DNA of 64,000 nucleotides from Arthrobacter sp. AQ5-05 (GTDB taxonomy: Bacteria > Actinomycetota > Actinomycetes > Actinomycetales > Micrococcaceae), in NCBI RefSeq assembly GCF_003287975.1, contig NZ_QMKQ01000003.1, positions 124,001 to 188,000 on the forward strand. Direction: 5' to 3'. Shown here piece after piece: positions 54,017 through 63,920 of this stretch. Position numbers and translations under genes: made by a program. The stretch's first letter is position 1. Every line of letters begins with the position of its first letter. Under the pieces are notes generated by a model. That model worked only from the letters and a program-made list of their open reading frames with translations. It had not been told where the DNA came from and searched no databases.

Positions 54017-56800
54017 GTGCCCGCCAAGGCCAAGGAAAAGACCGGAATGAAACTCGTGATCGTGGAGTCCCCGGCTAAAAGCAAGTCGATCGCCAAGTAC
54101 CTGGGCGACGGCTTTGAAGTCGATGCCTCGGTGGGGCACATCCGCGATCTGGCGCAACCCGCCGATCTACCCGCGGAGATGAAGAAGGGCCCCTACGGCA
54201 AGTTCGCCGTGGACGTCGAGAACGACTTCGACCCCTACTACGTCGTGTACCCGGACAAGAAGAAGCGGGTCGCCGAACTCAAGGCCAAGCTCAAGGGCGC
54301 CGACGCGCTCTATCTCGCAACCGATGCGGACCGCGAAGGCGAAGCCATCGCGTGGCACCTGCTCGAGGTGCTCAAGCCCAAGGTCCCGGTGTACCGCATG
54401 GCGTTCACCGAGATCACCCAAGAGGGCATCAACCGTGCCATGGAGAACATCCGGGAGCTGGACACCGACCTGGTCAACGCCCAGGAAACCCGCCGCGTGC
54501 TCGACCGCCTCTACGGCTACGAGATCTCCCCGGTGCTCTGGCGCAAGGTGGCCCGCGGCCTGTCCGCCGGACGCGTGCAGTCGGTGGCAACCCGCCTGGT
54601 CGTCGAACGCGAACGCGAACGCATGGCCTTCCGCAGCGCCTCCTACTGGGACCTGACCGGCACCTTCGCCACGTCCAACGGCGAATCCTTCGGCGCGAAG
54701 CTCTCCTCCGTCGACGGGGCACGCGTGGCCACGGGCCGCGACTTCACCGACCGCGGCGAGCTGAAGACCCCCAAGACCGGCTCAGTCGCGCACCTGGACG
54801 AGGCCAAGGCACAGGCATTGGCCGCCGGTTTGGCCGATGCGGACTTTGCCGTCACCAACGTCGATGAGAAGCCCTACACCCGCCGCCCGGCCGCACCGTT
54901 CACCACCTCGACGCTGCAGCAGGAAGCCAGCCGCAAGCTGCGCTGGAGCTCGAAGTCCACCATGCAGGTCGCCCAGCGCCTGTATGAAAACGGCTACATC
55001 ACCTACATGCGTACCGACTCGGTGTTCCTGTCCAACGAGGCGGTCAACGCCGCACGCAAGCAGGCTGCCGAACTCTACGGATCCGAATCCGTGCCGGCTG
55101 CCCCGCGGTTGTACAAGGCCAAGTCCGGTTCCGCGCAGGAGGCCCACGAGGCCATCCGCCCGGCCGGCGACTCCTTCCGCCGCCCCGCCACCGTGCGTGC
55201 CCAGCTCTCGGCCGACGAGTTCAAGCTCTACGAGCTGATCTGGAAGCGCACCGTCGCCTCGCAGATGGCCGACGCCAAGGGCTTCACCGCCACCATCAAG
55301 CTGGCCGGCGAATCCACCACCGGGCAGGTCGCGGAATTCTCCGCCTCCGGCACCGTGATCACCTTCCGCGGGTTCATGGCAGCCTACGAGGAGGGCCGCG
55401 ACGCCGCCCGCGAGGCCGAGGCCGCGGAGGCGGCCGAGGAGGCACGCCTGCCGCAGCTGAAGGTCGACGATGCGCTGGCAGGCACCGGCATCGACGCCAT
55501 CGGGCACACCACGAGCCCGCCGGCACGCTACACCGAGGCCTCGATCGTCGCGGAGCTGGAGGCCCGGGAGATCGGGCGCCCCTCGACCTTCGCCCCGACC
55601 ATCTCCACCATCATGGACCGCGGATACGTCACCAAGCGCGGAGGCGCCCTGGTGCCCAGCTGGATCGCGTTCTCCGTGATCCGCCTGCTGGAGGAGCACT
55701 TCGGCAAGTACGTCGACTACGACTTCACCGCGCGCCTGGAAGACGACCTGGACGAGATCGCCCACGGCCAGAAGGGCCGCACCGCCTGGCTGAAGGACTT
55801 CTACTTCGGCTCGCCGGAGACCGGGCAGGTCGGACTGGAATCGGTGGTCAACAACCTCGGTGACATCGACGCCCGCGCCATCAATTCCATCGAGATCGCC
55901 CCGGGCATCGTGCTGCGCGTGGGCAAGTTCGGCCCGTACCTGGAAAAGCCGCTGCCGGCCGACGCCCCCGAGGGCACCGACCCGCAGCGCGCCAACGTGC
56001 CCGAGGACCTGGCCCCCGACGAGCTAACCGCCGAGAAGGCCATCGAGCTCATGGAGACCCAGGGCCCGAGCGAGCGCGTGCTGGGCACCGACCCGGAGAC
56101 CGGGCGCACCATCGTGGCCAAGGACGGGCGCTACGGCGCCTACGTCACCGAGGTCATCGTGGAGCCCACGGCCGAGGAACTGGCCGCCATGCCGGTGGAG
56201 TACTACAAGAACGGCAAGCCGAAGCCGCCGAAGAAGCCGGTCAAGGCCAAGCCGCGCACCGGTTCGCTGTTCAGCACGATGACCGTGGAAACCGTCACGC
56301 TCGAGGAGGCGCTGCGGCTGATCTCGCTGCCGCGCGTGCTGGGCGTGGACGCCGAGGGTGTGGAGATCACCGTGCAGAACGGCCGCTTCGGGCCCTACCT
56401 GAAGAAGGGCACCGACTCGCGCTCCATCGGCTCCGAGGAGGAGATCTTCACGATCACCCTCGAGGAGGCGCTGGCGATCTACTCGACGCCCAAGGTCCGT
56501 GGCGCCCGTGCCGCGGTGCCGCCGCTGGCCGAGTTCGGCGTTGACCCGGTCTCGGAGAAGAACATCGTGGTCAAGGAGGGACGCTTCGGTGCCTACATCA
56601 CCGACGGGGTCACCAACATCACGATCCCTCGCGACACCACCCTGGAGGAGCTGACCCGGGAGAAGGCCATCGAGCTGCTGGCCGACAAGCGGGCCCGCGG
56701 TCCGGTCAAGCGCACCTCCGCGGCCAAGGCGCCGGCGAAGAAGGCACCCGCCAAGAAGGCCCCGGCCAAAAAGCCGGCGGCCAAGAAGACCGGCAACTAG
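54017..56800 (+). CDS. topA: DNA topoisomerase I
   Basis: TopA relaxes negative supercoils. The 927-residue protein, started at the GTG at 54017 after AGGAG, has the Toprim domain with VIVESPAKSKSIAKYLG and ALYLATDADREGEAIAWHLL (about 95-112), the active-site Tyr in TYMRTDS (about 330) and GLSAGRVQSVATRLV. Instead of zinc ribbons the C terminus has four repeats ending in GRYGAYV or GRFGPYL, the actinobacterial form. It ends in a basic tail of repeated PAKKA units, which in mycobacterial TopA binds DNA. Confidence 0.97.
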   Translation: MPAKAKEKTGMKLVIVESPAKSKSIAKYLGDGFEVDASVGHIRDLAQPADLPAEMKKGPYGKFAVDVENDFDPYYVVYPDKKKRVAELKAKLKGADALYLATDADREGEAIAWHLLEVLKPKVPVYRMAFTEITQEGINRAMENIRELDTDLVNAQETRRVLDRLYGYEISPVLWRKVARGLSAGRVQSVATRLVVERERERMAFRSASYWDLTGTFATSNGESFGAKLSSVDGARVATGRDFTDRGELKTPKTGSVAHLDEAKAQALAAGLADADFAVTNVDEKPYTRRPAAPFTTSTLQQEASRKLRWSSKSTMQVAQRLYENGYITYMRTDSVFLSNEAVNAARKQAAELYGSESVPAAPRLYKAKSGSAQEAHEAIRPAGDSFRRPATVRAQLSADEFKLYELIWKRTVASQMADAKGFTATIKLAGESTTGQVAEFSASGTVITFRGFMAAYEEGRDAAREAEAAEAAEEARLPQLKVDDALAGTGIDAIGHTTSPPARYTEASIVAELEAREIGRPSTFAPTISTIMDRGYVTKRGGALVPSWIAFSVIRLLEEHFGKYVDYDFTARLEDDLDEIAHGQKGRTAWLKDFYFGSPETGQVGLESVVNNLGDIDARAINSIEIAPGIVLRVGKFGPYLEKPLPADAPEGTDPQRANVPEDLAPDELTAEKAIELMETQGPSERVLGTDPETGRTIVAKDGRYGAYVTEVIVEPTAEELAAMPVEYYKNGKPKPPKKPVKAKPRTGSLFSTMTVETVTLEEALRLISLPRVLGVDAEGVEITVQNGRFGPYLKKGTDSRSIGSEEEIFTITLEEALAIYSTPKVRGARAAVPPLAEFGVDPVSEKNIVVKEGRFGAYITDGVTNITIPRDTTLEELTREKAIELLADKRARGPVKRTSAAKAPAKKAPAKKAPAKKPAAKKTGN

Positions 56801-56839
56801 CCGCACGCGGCAAGGGGCCACACACATGAGGATGACACC

Positions 56840-57865
56840 ATGAGGCTGGGCGTACTGGATATCGGGTCGAACACGGTTCACCTGTTGCTGGTCGACGCAT
56901 ATCCGGGCGCCCGGCCGGTGCCCTTCGCCTCGCACAAGCGCCCGCTCTCGCTGGTCGCCTACCTGGACGAGCACGGGGCGATCACCCAGGCCGGCCAGGA
57001 CGAGCTGCTGGACTTCGTGCACGAGGCCGCGCAATTCGCGATCAACCACCACGCGGAGGACCTGTTGGCCTTCTGCACCTCGGCGATCCGCGAATCGGCC
57101 AACGGCGAGCAGGTCCTGGCCCGGGTCGTGGCCGAGACCGGCGTGAAGCTGACCGAGCTGACCGGTGAGCAGGAGGCCGGGATGACGTACTACGCGGTGC
57201 GCCGCTGGTTCGGCTGGAGCTCGGATTCGCTGCTGAACCTGGACATGGGCGGCGGCTCCTTCGAGCTCGCCCTGGGCCAAGACGAGTTCCCCACCGTGGC
57301 CCATTCGGTGCCCCTGGGGGCCGGACGGCTGACCCGCGACTGGCTGGAGGCGGACCCGCCCTCGATCAAGGACGTCAAGGCGCTGCGCCACCACGTGCGC
57401 GAGGTGCTGGCCGAGCCGGTGGCCGAGCTGCGCCAGTTCGGCAAGCCGACGATGGTCACCGGAACCTCGAAGACCTTCAGGTCGCTGGCGCGGATCACCG
57501 GGGCCGCCCCGTCCGCGGAAGGGCCCTACGTCAAGCGGGTGCTGCGCGCCGAATCGCTGAAGGTCTGGACCAACCGGCTGACGGCGATGAACTGGGAGGA
57601 GCGCTCCGAGCTTCCGGGCGTCTCGGCGATCCGCGCCCCGCAGCTGCTGGCGGGTGCCATCGTGGCGCTGGAGGCGATGAACGCGATGAAGGTCAAGAGC
57701 TTGCGGATCTGTCCGTGGGCACTGCGCGAGGGACTGATGCTGCGCAGGTTCGACCACGTCCTGTTTGACTCCACCGCTCCGCTCAGTAGTAGCGTGGGTG
57801 TCGGAGAGGTGGCACTGGGACAATCCTCGGTATTGTCGATGTCCCAGGGCAGCAACGTTCTGTAG
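56840..57865 (+). CDS. Ppx/GppA-family phosphatase
   Basis: A 341-residue member of the actin-like ATPase fold exopolyphosphatase and pppGpp phosphatase family. The opening [20 protein letters not shown] is diagnostic, and [16 protein letters not shown] is the second phosphate-binding motif. Actinobacterial members such as Rv0496 and Rv1026 have polyphosphate or (p)ppGpp activities. Length fits the short form lacking the C-terminal HD domain of E. coli Ppx. It follows topA by 39 bp and may be read with it and the next gene. Confidence 0.92.
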   Translation: MRLGVLDIGSNTVHLLLVDAYPGARPVPFASHKRPLSLVAYLDEHGAITQAGQDELLDFVHEAAQFAINHHAEDLLAFCTSAIRESANGEQVLARVVAETGVKLTELTGEQEAGMTYYAVRRWFGWSSDSLLNLDMGGGSFELALGQDEFPTVAHSVPLGAGRLTRDWLEADPPSIKDVKALRHHVREVLAEPVAELRQFGKPTMVTGTSKTFRSLARITGAAPSAEGPYVKRVLRAESLKVWTNRLTAMNWEERSELPGVSAIRAPQLLAGAIVALEAMNAMKVKSLRICPWALREGLMLRRFDHVLFDSTAPLSSSVGVGEVALGQSSVLSMSQGSNVL

Positions 57866-57889
57866 CGAAAGACAAGGGGCACAGGATCC

Positions 57890-58729
57890 ATGGTCGAGTC
57901 AGGCACGGGCGCCAAGGCCCCGATCCCGGTGGCGCTTTCCAGCGCATCGGTCTACCCGCTGAACGTCCACGACGCCTTCGCGGTGTCCAACGACCTGGGC
58001 TACGACGGCGTCGAGGTGCTGGTCACGGGCAACCAGGTTTCGCAGGACGCGATGGCGCTGAACCGGCTGGCCGAACGCTACGAGCAGCCGGTCATGGCCA
58101 TCCACGCCCCCACGCTGCTGCTGACCCAGCAGGTCTGGGGCACCGCCTGGAACAAGATCGAATCCGCCGCCGCGATGGCCGTGGAGGTCGGCTGCGACGT
58201 GGTGGTGGCCCACCCGCCCTTCCGCTGGCAGGGCACCTACGCCACCGAGTTCGCCACCGGCATCCGCCGCATCATGGAGGAGTACGGGGTGAAGATCGCG
58301 GTGGAGAACATGTACCCGTGGCGGGCCCGGGGCCGCGAGGCCAAGATGTACCTGCCGCACTGGAACCCGGTCCCCGAACCCTACGAGTTCGTCACCTGGG
58401 ACTTCTCGCACTCGGCGATCGCCGACATGGACTCGGCCGTGGCCTTCCGCGACCTGGGCCAGCGGCTGACGCACGTGCACCTGTGCGACGGGCTGAACAA
58501 CGGCAAGGACGAGCACCTGGTGCCCGGCCGTGGAACCCAGCCGGTCATCGAGGCCATCGAGTACCTGCGCGACTCGGACTGGGACGGGGTGGTGGCCGTG
58601 GAGGTCTCCACGCGCAAGGCCAAGGGCGCCGGGGAGCGCGAGGCCTGGCTCGGCGAGACCCTCGAGTTCGCCCGCCGGCACCTGGCCCCGGCCAACGAGG
58701 GCGCCGCCTCGGGGACCCACTCGATCTAG
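57890..58729 (+). CDS. Sugar phosphate isomerase/epimerase-like TIM barrel
   Basis: A 279-residue AP-endonuclease family 2 type TIM barrel. Segments include YDGVEVLVTGNQVSQD, the metal-ligand-type VVAHPPFRWQ, KIAVENMYPWRAR, WDFSHSAIADMD and a C-terminal VAVEVSTRKA. No motif identifies the sugar. The gene lies 24 bp after the Ppx/GppA gene and 55 bp before proC, all plus strand, so an operon is probable. The start at 57890 is preceded by a purine-rich stretch AGACAAGGGGCACAGG. Confidence 0.87.
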   Translation: MVESGTGAKAPIPVALSSASVYPLNVHDAFAVSNDLGYDGVEVLVTGNQVSQDAMALNRLAERYEQPVMAIHAPTLLLTQQVWGTAWNKIESAAAMAVEVGCDVVVAHPPFRWQGTYATEFATGIRRIMEEYGVKIAVENMYPWRARGREAKMYLPHWNPVPEPYEFVTWDFSHSAIADMDSAVAFRDLGQRLTHVHLCDGLNNGKDEHLVPGRGTQPVIEAIEYLRDSDWDGVVAVEVSTRKAKGAGEREAWLGETLEFARRHLAPANEGAASGTHSI

Positions 58730-58784
58730 CCGCGCACGCCGGCAAACCGGCCGGGCCGGGCGCCGGACGTGGAACAATGGGCAC

Positions 58785-59645
58785 ATGACTTCCGTGCTTT
58801 CGACTTCCGCCCTGGCCGCCAACAGACTTGCCTTCCTGGGCACCGGTTCCATGAACGGGGCGGTGCTGCGCGGAATCATTGCCACCGGCTACAGCCCCCA
58901 GGCGATCGTCGCGACACTGCGCAGCAATGCCAAGGCCCACGACCTGCGTGCCGAGACCGGCGTCACGGTCCTGGTCGGGGAACACGACCCGGAAGCCAAC
59001 CGCAACGCCGCCAGGGACGCCGACATCGTCTTCTTGGGGGTCAAGCCCGTTGGCATCGCCGCGCTGTGCGACGAGATCAGGGACGTGCTCAAGCCCACCG
59101 CCGTGGTCGTCTCGGTGGCCGCGGCGATCACGATCGAGATGATCGCCGCGCACCTTGCCCCGGGCCAGCCCGTGGTGCGGTCCATGCCCAACACCCCGCT
59201 GAAGGTGGGCGCCGGTGCCGTGGGCCTCAGCGCCGGGGCGACAGTTTCGGAAGCCGCGCTGGCCGCGGTCGTTGACCTGTTTGCCGGCTCCGGGGTGGTG
59301 CACGTGGTGCCCGAGTCCCAGCAGGATGCCGTCTCGGCCGTCAGCGGTTCCGGGCCGGCCTACGTGTTCTACCTGGTCGAGGCCATGGCCGCGGCCGGGG
59401 TCAAGCTGGGCCTGGATGCGGCGCTGGCCACCGACCTGGCCCGTGCCACCGTTGCCGGGGCCGGGAAGATGCTTGCCGACCCGCAGGTGGACCCCTCCGC
59501 CCTGCGCCAGGGCGTGACCAGCCCCAACGGCACCACCGAGCAGGCCATCGCCACCTTCGACAAGGAGGGCCTGCCGGGAATCATTGCCCGCGGGGCCGCC
59601 GCCGCCGCCGCCCGCGCCGCGGCGATCAGCCGGGAACTGGCCTAG
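58785..59645 (+). CDS. proC: Pyrroline-5-carboxylate reductase
   Basis: ProC reduces pyrroline-5-carboxylate to proline with NADPH, the last step of proline synthesis. The 286-residue protein has the dinucleotide-binding RLAFLGTGSMNGAVLRGI, the DIVFLGVKPVGI turn, RSMPNTPLKVGAGAVG, SAVSGSGPAYVFYLVEAMA and the C-terminal RQGVTSPNGTTEQAIATFDK, which is the ProC signature. It starts at an ATG at 58785. A strong hairpin terminator follows within 12 bp of the stop codon. Confidence 0.96.
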   Translation: MTSVLSTSALAANRLAFLGTGSMNGAVLRGIIATGYSPQAIVATLRSNAKAHDLRAETGVTVLVGEHDPEANRNAARDADIVFLGVKPVGIAALCDEIRDVLKPTAVVVSVAAAITIEMIAAHLAPGQPVVRSMPNTPLKVGAGAVGLSAGATVSEAALAAVVDLFAGSGVVHVVPESQQDAVSAVSGSGPAYVFYLVEAMAAAGVKLGLDAALATDLARATVAGAGKMLADPQVDPSALRQGVTSPNGTTEQAIATFDKEGLPGIIARGAAAAAARAAAISRELA

Positions 59646-59656
59646 GACAAACAAGA

Positions 59657-59701
59657 GTTCCCCCTGCCGCTGCTTCCTCACGCAGCGGCAGGGGGAACTT
59701 T
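59657..59701 (+). terminator. Terminator after proC
   Basis: A perfect 17-bp stem (59657-59673 with 59682-59698), loop of 8 nt, followed by TTT. It also stands near the end of the convergent potassium-channel gene. Confidence 0.88.
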
Positions 59702-59749
59702 CTGCTTCCCGGGCGGCCCGGGGCCGGTGCGGCCCGGTGCGTCGGTGGC

Positions 59750-60421
59750 CTAGGGCCGGGCGGCGAAGCGTTCGAGCAGATCCACGTGCCCGGAGACGAT
59801 CAGCACGTCGCGCCGGGTGACCTTGGTGTCGGGCTGGGCGTAGGTGAAGTCCTCGCCGGGGGACTTCACGCCCACCACGGTGATCCCGTACTTGGAGCGC
59901 ACCTGGGACTCGGCCAGTGTGAAGCCCTGGGTTTCCTTGGGCGGGTACATCTTCACGATCGCAAATCCGTCGTCGAACTCGATGAAGTCCAGCATCCGCC
60001 CGCCCACCAGGTGCGCGGCGCGGACCCCGGCGTCGGCCTCCGGGTAGATCACGTGGTTGGCGCCGATGCGGGTGAGGATCTTGCCGTGCGAGGGCGTGAT
60101 GGCCTTGACCCACAGGTGCTCGATGCCCAGGTCCACCAGGTTCACGGTGATCAGCACGGAGGACTCGATCGAGGTGCCCACGCCCACGACGGCGGAGGTG
60201 AACTCCTGGGCGCCAAGCTGGCGCAGCGCATCGATGTTGGTCGCGTCGGCCTCCACCACGTGGGTGAGCACCGAGGCCCACTTCTGCACGAGTTCCTGGT
60301 TGCGTTCGATGGCCAGCACCTCGCGGCCCTGCTTGACCAGTTGCTCGGCCACGGAGGCGCCAAAACGGCCCAGCCCGATGACCAGCACCGGGGCGTTGTG
60401 GTCCGTGTTCTTCTCAGCCAA
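59750..60421 (-). CDS. TrkA/KtrA-type potassium uptake regulator (RCK)
   Basis: A 223-residue cytosolic gating subunit of a potassium transporter. The RCK-N domain begins VLVIGLGRFGASVAEQLVKQ, an NAD- or ATP-binding Rossmann motif, with an acidic IERNQELVQKW end of strand 2. The C-terminal half (residues about 140-223) is an RCK-C domain with DFTYAQPDTKVTRRDVLIV. It overlaps the transporter gene upstream by 8 nt, so the two are translated together. Confidence 0.95.
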   Translation of the reverse strand: MAEKNTDHNAPVLVIGLGRFGASVAEQLVKQGREVLAIERNQELVQKWASVLTHVVEADATNIDALRQLGAQEFTSAVVGVGTSIESSVLITVNLVDLGIEHLWVKAITPSHGKILTRIGANHVIYPEADAGVRAAHLVGGRMLDFIEFDDGFAIVKMYPPKETQGFTLAESQVRSKYGITVVGVKSPGEDFTYAQPDTKVTRRDVLIVSGHVDLLERFAARP

Positions 60422-61853
60422 TGATGGGCCTCTCTTCGGGGAAGTGGTAGAGCTGGTTGCGTTGGCGCAGGGTCAGCGCCGCCGCAAGGGTAATCGTACC
60501 GATTCGGCCGGCAAACATCAGCGCGGAGAGCACGTACTTGCCCGCCGGCGGCAGCTCGGCCGACAAATTGGTGCTCAGCCCCACGGTCGCGAAGGCCGAG
60601 ATCGACTCGAACAGCGCCCGGGACAGCGAGGTGCCGCTGATCACCAGCAGCGAGGCGGTCGCCAGCATCACCAGGGTGGCGCCCAGGACGATGACCGAGA
60701 TGGCCACGCGCATGGTGCCCTCGGGGATGCGGCGGCCGAAGGCGCGCACGTCGGTGTCGCCGCGGGCCTCGGCAAAGATCGCCAGGAACATCACCGCGAT
60801 GGTGGTGACCTTGATGCCGCCGGCCGTGGAGGCGGAGCCGCCGCCGGCGAACATCAGCGCATTGGACAGCAGCATCGTCACCTGGTTCATCTCTCCCTGG
60901 TCCACCAGGTTGAACCCGCCGGAGCGGGTCATCACCGAGGCGAAGACCGAGTGGATGACCTTGTCGCCGTCGGACATGTATCCGATGGTGTCCGGGTTGG
61001 TCCATTCGGCCGCCGCCCACAGCAGCGCTCCGCCCGCCAACAGGATGCCGGTGACCAACAGGGTCAGCTTCGCGTGCAGCGACCACTTGCGGGTGTTGAA
61101 CCTGTGCGCCAGCAGCACCATCAGCACCGGGAAGCCCAGCGAGCCCAAGAAGACCCCGAGCATCAGCGGGACCAGGATCCACAGGTCCGTCTCGTAGGGG
61201 ACCAGCCCGTCCGAGTGCGGCGTGAACCCGGCGTTGTTGAAGGAAGAAACGGAGTAGAAGATCCCGTGCCACACGGCCTCGCCCACCGGTTCACCCAGGA
61301 TCAGGAAGCGCGGGACCAGCATCAGGGCCAGCGCGATCTCGATGGCGACCGAGGTGGTGATCACGATGCGCAGCAGCGAACCGACCTCGCCCAGGGTGGA
61401 GGCGGCGGAGGTGTTCATGGAGTTCTGCGCCATCAGCTTCCCGCGCACGCCCAGCCGCTTGGACACCGCCAGGGAGAGCACCGAGGCCAGGGTCAGGATG
61501 CCCAAGCCGCCGACAAACACCGCGATGATCATCACCAGCTGGCCGAAGAAGGACCAGTGGGTGGCGGTGGAGACGACGGTCAGCCCGGTGACGCAGACCG
61601 CGGAGACCGCGGTGAACAGGGCGTCGTAGAAGGGAGTGGGTTCGCCGGCGGCCGAGGACACCGGCAGCGCCAGCAGGGAGGTGAACAGCGAGATCACAAT
61701 GACGAAGGTGAACAGGGCCAGGCGGGCGGGGGAGCGGACGGTGAAATCCGAGGCCATCGCCCGCCACTGGCCCACGCGCGTGCGCCATCTGGCCGGTGCG
61801 CCGGATTCGGCGCCGGCCCGTCGTGCTGGTTCGGAAAAGGGAGGCGTTCCCAT
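60414..61853 (-). CDS. TrkH/KtrB-type potassium transporter
   Basis: A 479-residue integral membrane transporter for potassium. It has four P-loop regions with the glycine of the selectivity filter: SAVCVTGLTVVST, SSFNNAGFTPHSDG, SVMTRSGGFNLVDQG and SAFATVGLSTNLS. Hydrophobic segments fit eight membrane spans. The start is uncertain: ATG at 61853 (MGTPPFSEPARRAG) is used; ATG at 61757 (MASDFTVRSPARLA), close to the first span, is a fair alternative. It overlaps the RCK subunit by 8 nt. Confidence 0.93.
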   Translation of the reverse strand: MGTPPFSEPARRAGAESGAPARWRTRVGQWRAMASDFTVRSPARLALFTFVIVISLFTSLLALPVSSAAGEPTPFYDALFTAVSAVCVTGLTVVSTATHWSFFGQLVMIIAVFVGGLGILTLASVLSLAVSKRLGVRGKLMAQNSMNTSAASTLGEVGSLLRIVITTSVAIEIALALMLVPRFLILGEPVGEAVWHGIFYSVSSFNNAGFTPHSDGLVPYETDLWILVPLMLGVFLGSLGFPVLMVLLAHRFNTRKWSLHAKLTLLVTGILLAGGALLWAAAEWTNPDTIGYMSDGDKVIHSVFASVMTRSGGFNLVDQGEMNQVTMLLSNALMFAGGGSASTAGGIKVTTIAVMFLAIFAEARGDTDVRAFGRRIPEGTMRVAISVIVLGATLVMLATASLLVISGTSLSRALFESISAFATVGLSTNLSAELPPAGKYVLSALMFAGRIGTITLAAALTLRQRNQLYHFPEERPIIG

Positions 61854-62043
61854 GTGTATAGCTCGGCTCCAAGACTTGGACATCTTCGGTGCGGAAGCCC
61901 TGCCCCGCAAGCTCCCACAATAAACCATGCCGCCACGGGTTCCGCCGGGGAACGGCGCGACGCGCGGCCCCGGCGTGGGAAGGGCCGGTGTGCCGCGGGT
62001 GTCTTGGCGCATACCGAGCTCGCCGATCGCGTAGCCTGAGTGT

Positions 62044-63246
62044 GTGTTTGCCGTAAATGCGCCCGTGCCCCCGACCCAGGTGATCTGGAGCGAGCAGATG
62101 ATGGCCTACCGCTTCAGCGAGACCCATCCGATGCACCCGATCCGGCTCGAACTCACCGCCCGCCTCTGTGCGGACCTGGGCCTCTTCGACCGTGCCAACC
62201 TCACGCTGGTCCAGCCCGAAGTCGCCACCGACGAGCAGCTGGCCGTGGTGCACGATGTCGACTACATCGCAGCCGTCCACCGGGTCAGTGCCCATCCGGA
62301 GGTGCCCGACGAGGCCCGCGGGCTGGGCACCGAGGACAACCCCGCCTACGCCGGGATCCACGAGGCCAGTGCCCGGTTGGCCGGCGGATCGCTGGCCGCG
62401 GCCGAAGCGATCCTGGGACAGAAGGCCTTGCACGTGGTGAACTTCGGCGGCGGCATGCACCACGCCGCCGCGGGCAAGGCCAGCGGCTTCTGCATCTACA
62501 ACGACGCCGCCCTGGCGATCCAGCGGTTGCTCGACGGCGGGGTGAAAAAGGTCCTGTACATCGACGTGGACGCGCACCACGGCGACGGAACCCAGTCCAT
62601 CTTCTGGAACGACCCGCGGGTCATGACCATATCGATCCACGAATCCGGGATGTCGCTGTTCCCGGGCACCGGGTACGCCAACGAGATCGGGGGGCCCGAC
62701 GCGCAGGGCACCGCGGTGAACGTGGCGGTACCCGCGCGCACCACCGATGCCGCCTGGCTGCGCGCCTTCCACGCGGTCGTCCCGCAGCTGGCAGCCGCCT
62801 TCGCCCCGGAGGTCATCGTCTCGCAGCACGGCTGCGACGGGCATCGCGACGACGACCTGTCCAACCTGCGCCTGACCATCGACGCCCAGCGGCAAAACGC
62901 GCTGGATATTGCCGAGCTGGCGGCCCGGCACTGCGAGGGCCGCTGGATCGCCACCGGCGGAGGTGGCTACAACACCGCCTCGGTGGTTCCGCGGGCCTGG
63001 AGCCACCTGGTGGCCATCGCCTCGGGCAGGCCGGTGCCGCTGGCCACTCCGGTGCCGCGCCACTGGCGCGACTACGTGCTCGAGCGCTACGGGGTCAGCA
63101 CCCCCGAGTCCATGGGCGACAACGCCGAGCTGTGGTGGCGTTCCTGGGAGGTCGGCTACGACCCGGCGGACCCGGTGGACCGCACCATCATGGCCACCCG
63201 CAAGGAGATCTTCCCGCTTTTCGGGCTGGACCCCTGGTTCGATTAG
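62044..63246 (+). CDS. acuC: Acetoin utilization/histone deacetylase family protein (AcuC-type)
   Basis: A 400-residue zinc-dependent deacetylase of the AcuC/HDAC family. The active site includes NFGGGMHHAAAGKASGFCIY (His-Asp relay), IDVDAHHGDGTQ and the later GGGGYNTASVVPRAW. Bacillus AcuC deacetylates acetyl-CoA synthetase, so it is a candidate partner of the acs gene in this window. The start is a GTG at 62044. The gap of about 190 bp to the divergent potassium transporter gene should hold the promoters of both. An ArsR gene follows after 46 bp. Confidence 0.93.
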   Translation: MFAVNAPVPPTQVIWSEQMMAYRFSETHPMHPIRLELTARLCADLGLFDRANLTLVQPEVATDEQLAVVHDVDYIAAVHRVSAHPEVPDEARGLGTEDNPAYAGIHEASARLAGGSLAAAEAILGQKALHVVNFGGGMHHAAAGKASGFCIYNDAALAIQRLLDGGVKKVLYIDVDAHHGDGTQSIFWNDPRVMTISIHESGMSLFPGTGYANEIGGPDAQGTAVNVAVPARTTDAAWLRAFHAVVPQLAAAFAPEVIVSQHGCDGHRDDDLSNLRLTIDAQRQNALDIAELAARHCEGRWIATGGGGYNTASVVPRAWSHLVAIASGRPVPLATPVPRHWRDYVLERYGVSTPESMGDNAELWWRSWEVGYDPADPVDRTIMATRKEIFPLFGLDPWFD

Positions 63247-63292
63247 GGCAGCCCAAGATGCCAACGCACGTATATGCAGATAGGGTTATGCG

Positions 63293-63733
63293 GTGGCTCA
63301 TGATGATATTTTCTCCGCGCTGGCAGACCCCACCCGGCGCCGGTTGCTCGAGGCCCTGCGCGAGGATTCGTGCTCGGTCGGTTCCCTGGTCGAGGCGTTG
63401 GGTGTTTCCCAGCCGACCGTCTCCAAGCATCTGAAGGTGTTGCGCGAGGCCGGGCTGGTCTCGATGCGCGCCGACGGGCAGCGCCGCTACTACGCCCTGG
63501 AGCCCGTGACGTTCCTGGAACTGGAGACCTGGCTGCACCGCTACCTGCCTCCGCCCCCGGCGCTGTCGCTGGTCCCGGAGCAGGCTGCCGGATCGCACGA
63601 GGTCGCCAGCCAGGCGACGGTGGCAGCCGCGCAGCTGGGCCGCACCGTCGGCCGCGGCCTGGAACAGGTCACCGGCCGCGCCCAGGATTTCCTCGAGCGG
63701 TTCCCCAAACCGAAATTCGGCAGAAAGCGCTAG
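63293..63733 (+). CDS. ArsR-family transcriptional regulator
   Basis: A 146-residue regulator starting at GTG. The winged-helix domain is FSALADPTRRRLLEALRE, then VGSLVEALGVSQPTVSKHLK and VLREAGLV, near residues 6-55. The C terminus (about 95-146) is helical and ends in a basic PKPKFGRKR tail. No cysteine-based metal site is visible, so it is probably not a metal sensor. It follows the AcuC gene by 46 bp and could regulate it. Confidence 0.9.
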   Translation: MAHDDIFSALADPTRRRLLEALREDSCSVGSLVEALGVSQPTVSKHLKVLREAGLVSMRADGQRRYYALEPVTFLELETWLHRYLPPPPALSLVPEQAAGSHEVASQATVAAAQLGRTVGRGLEQVTGRAQDFLERFPKPKFGRKR

Positions 63734-63920
63734 CCGGGCCACCAATGGCTGCGCGGCATCCTACCGCGACAGGCAAAAACGTTACGCGGGCGTGGTTCCA
63801 TGATTACGCCCGGGTTGTGCCCTCGGGTGCTGCCCGTGTCATTCTCTAATCCGGGGCAGCGTTGCCAGTCATGGCGGTCGCGTGCCCTCGTGCCTGCCCC
63901 AAGTGATGAGGAGATAAGAC

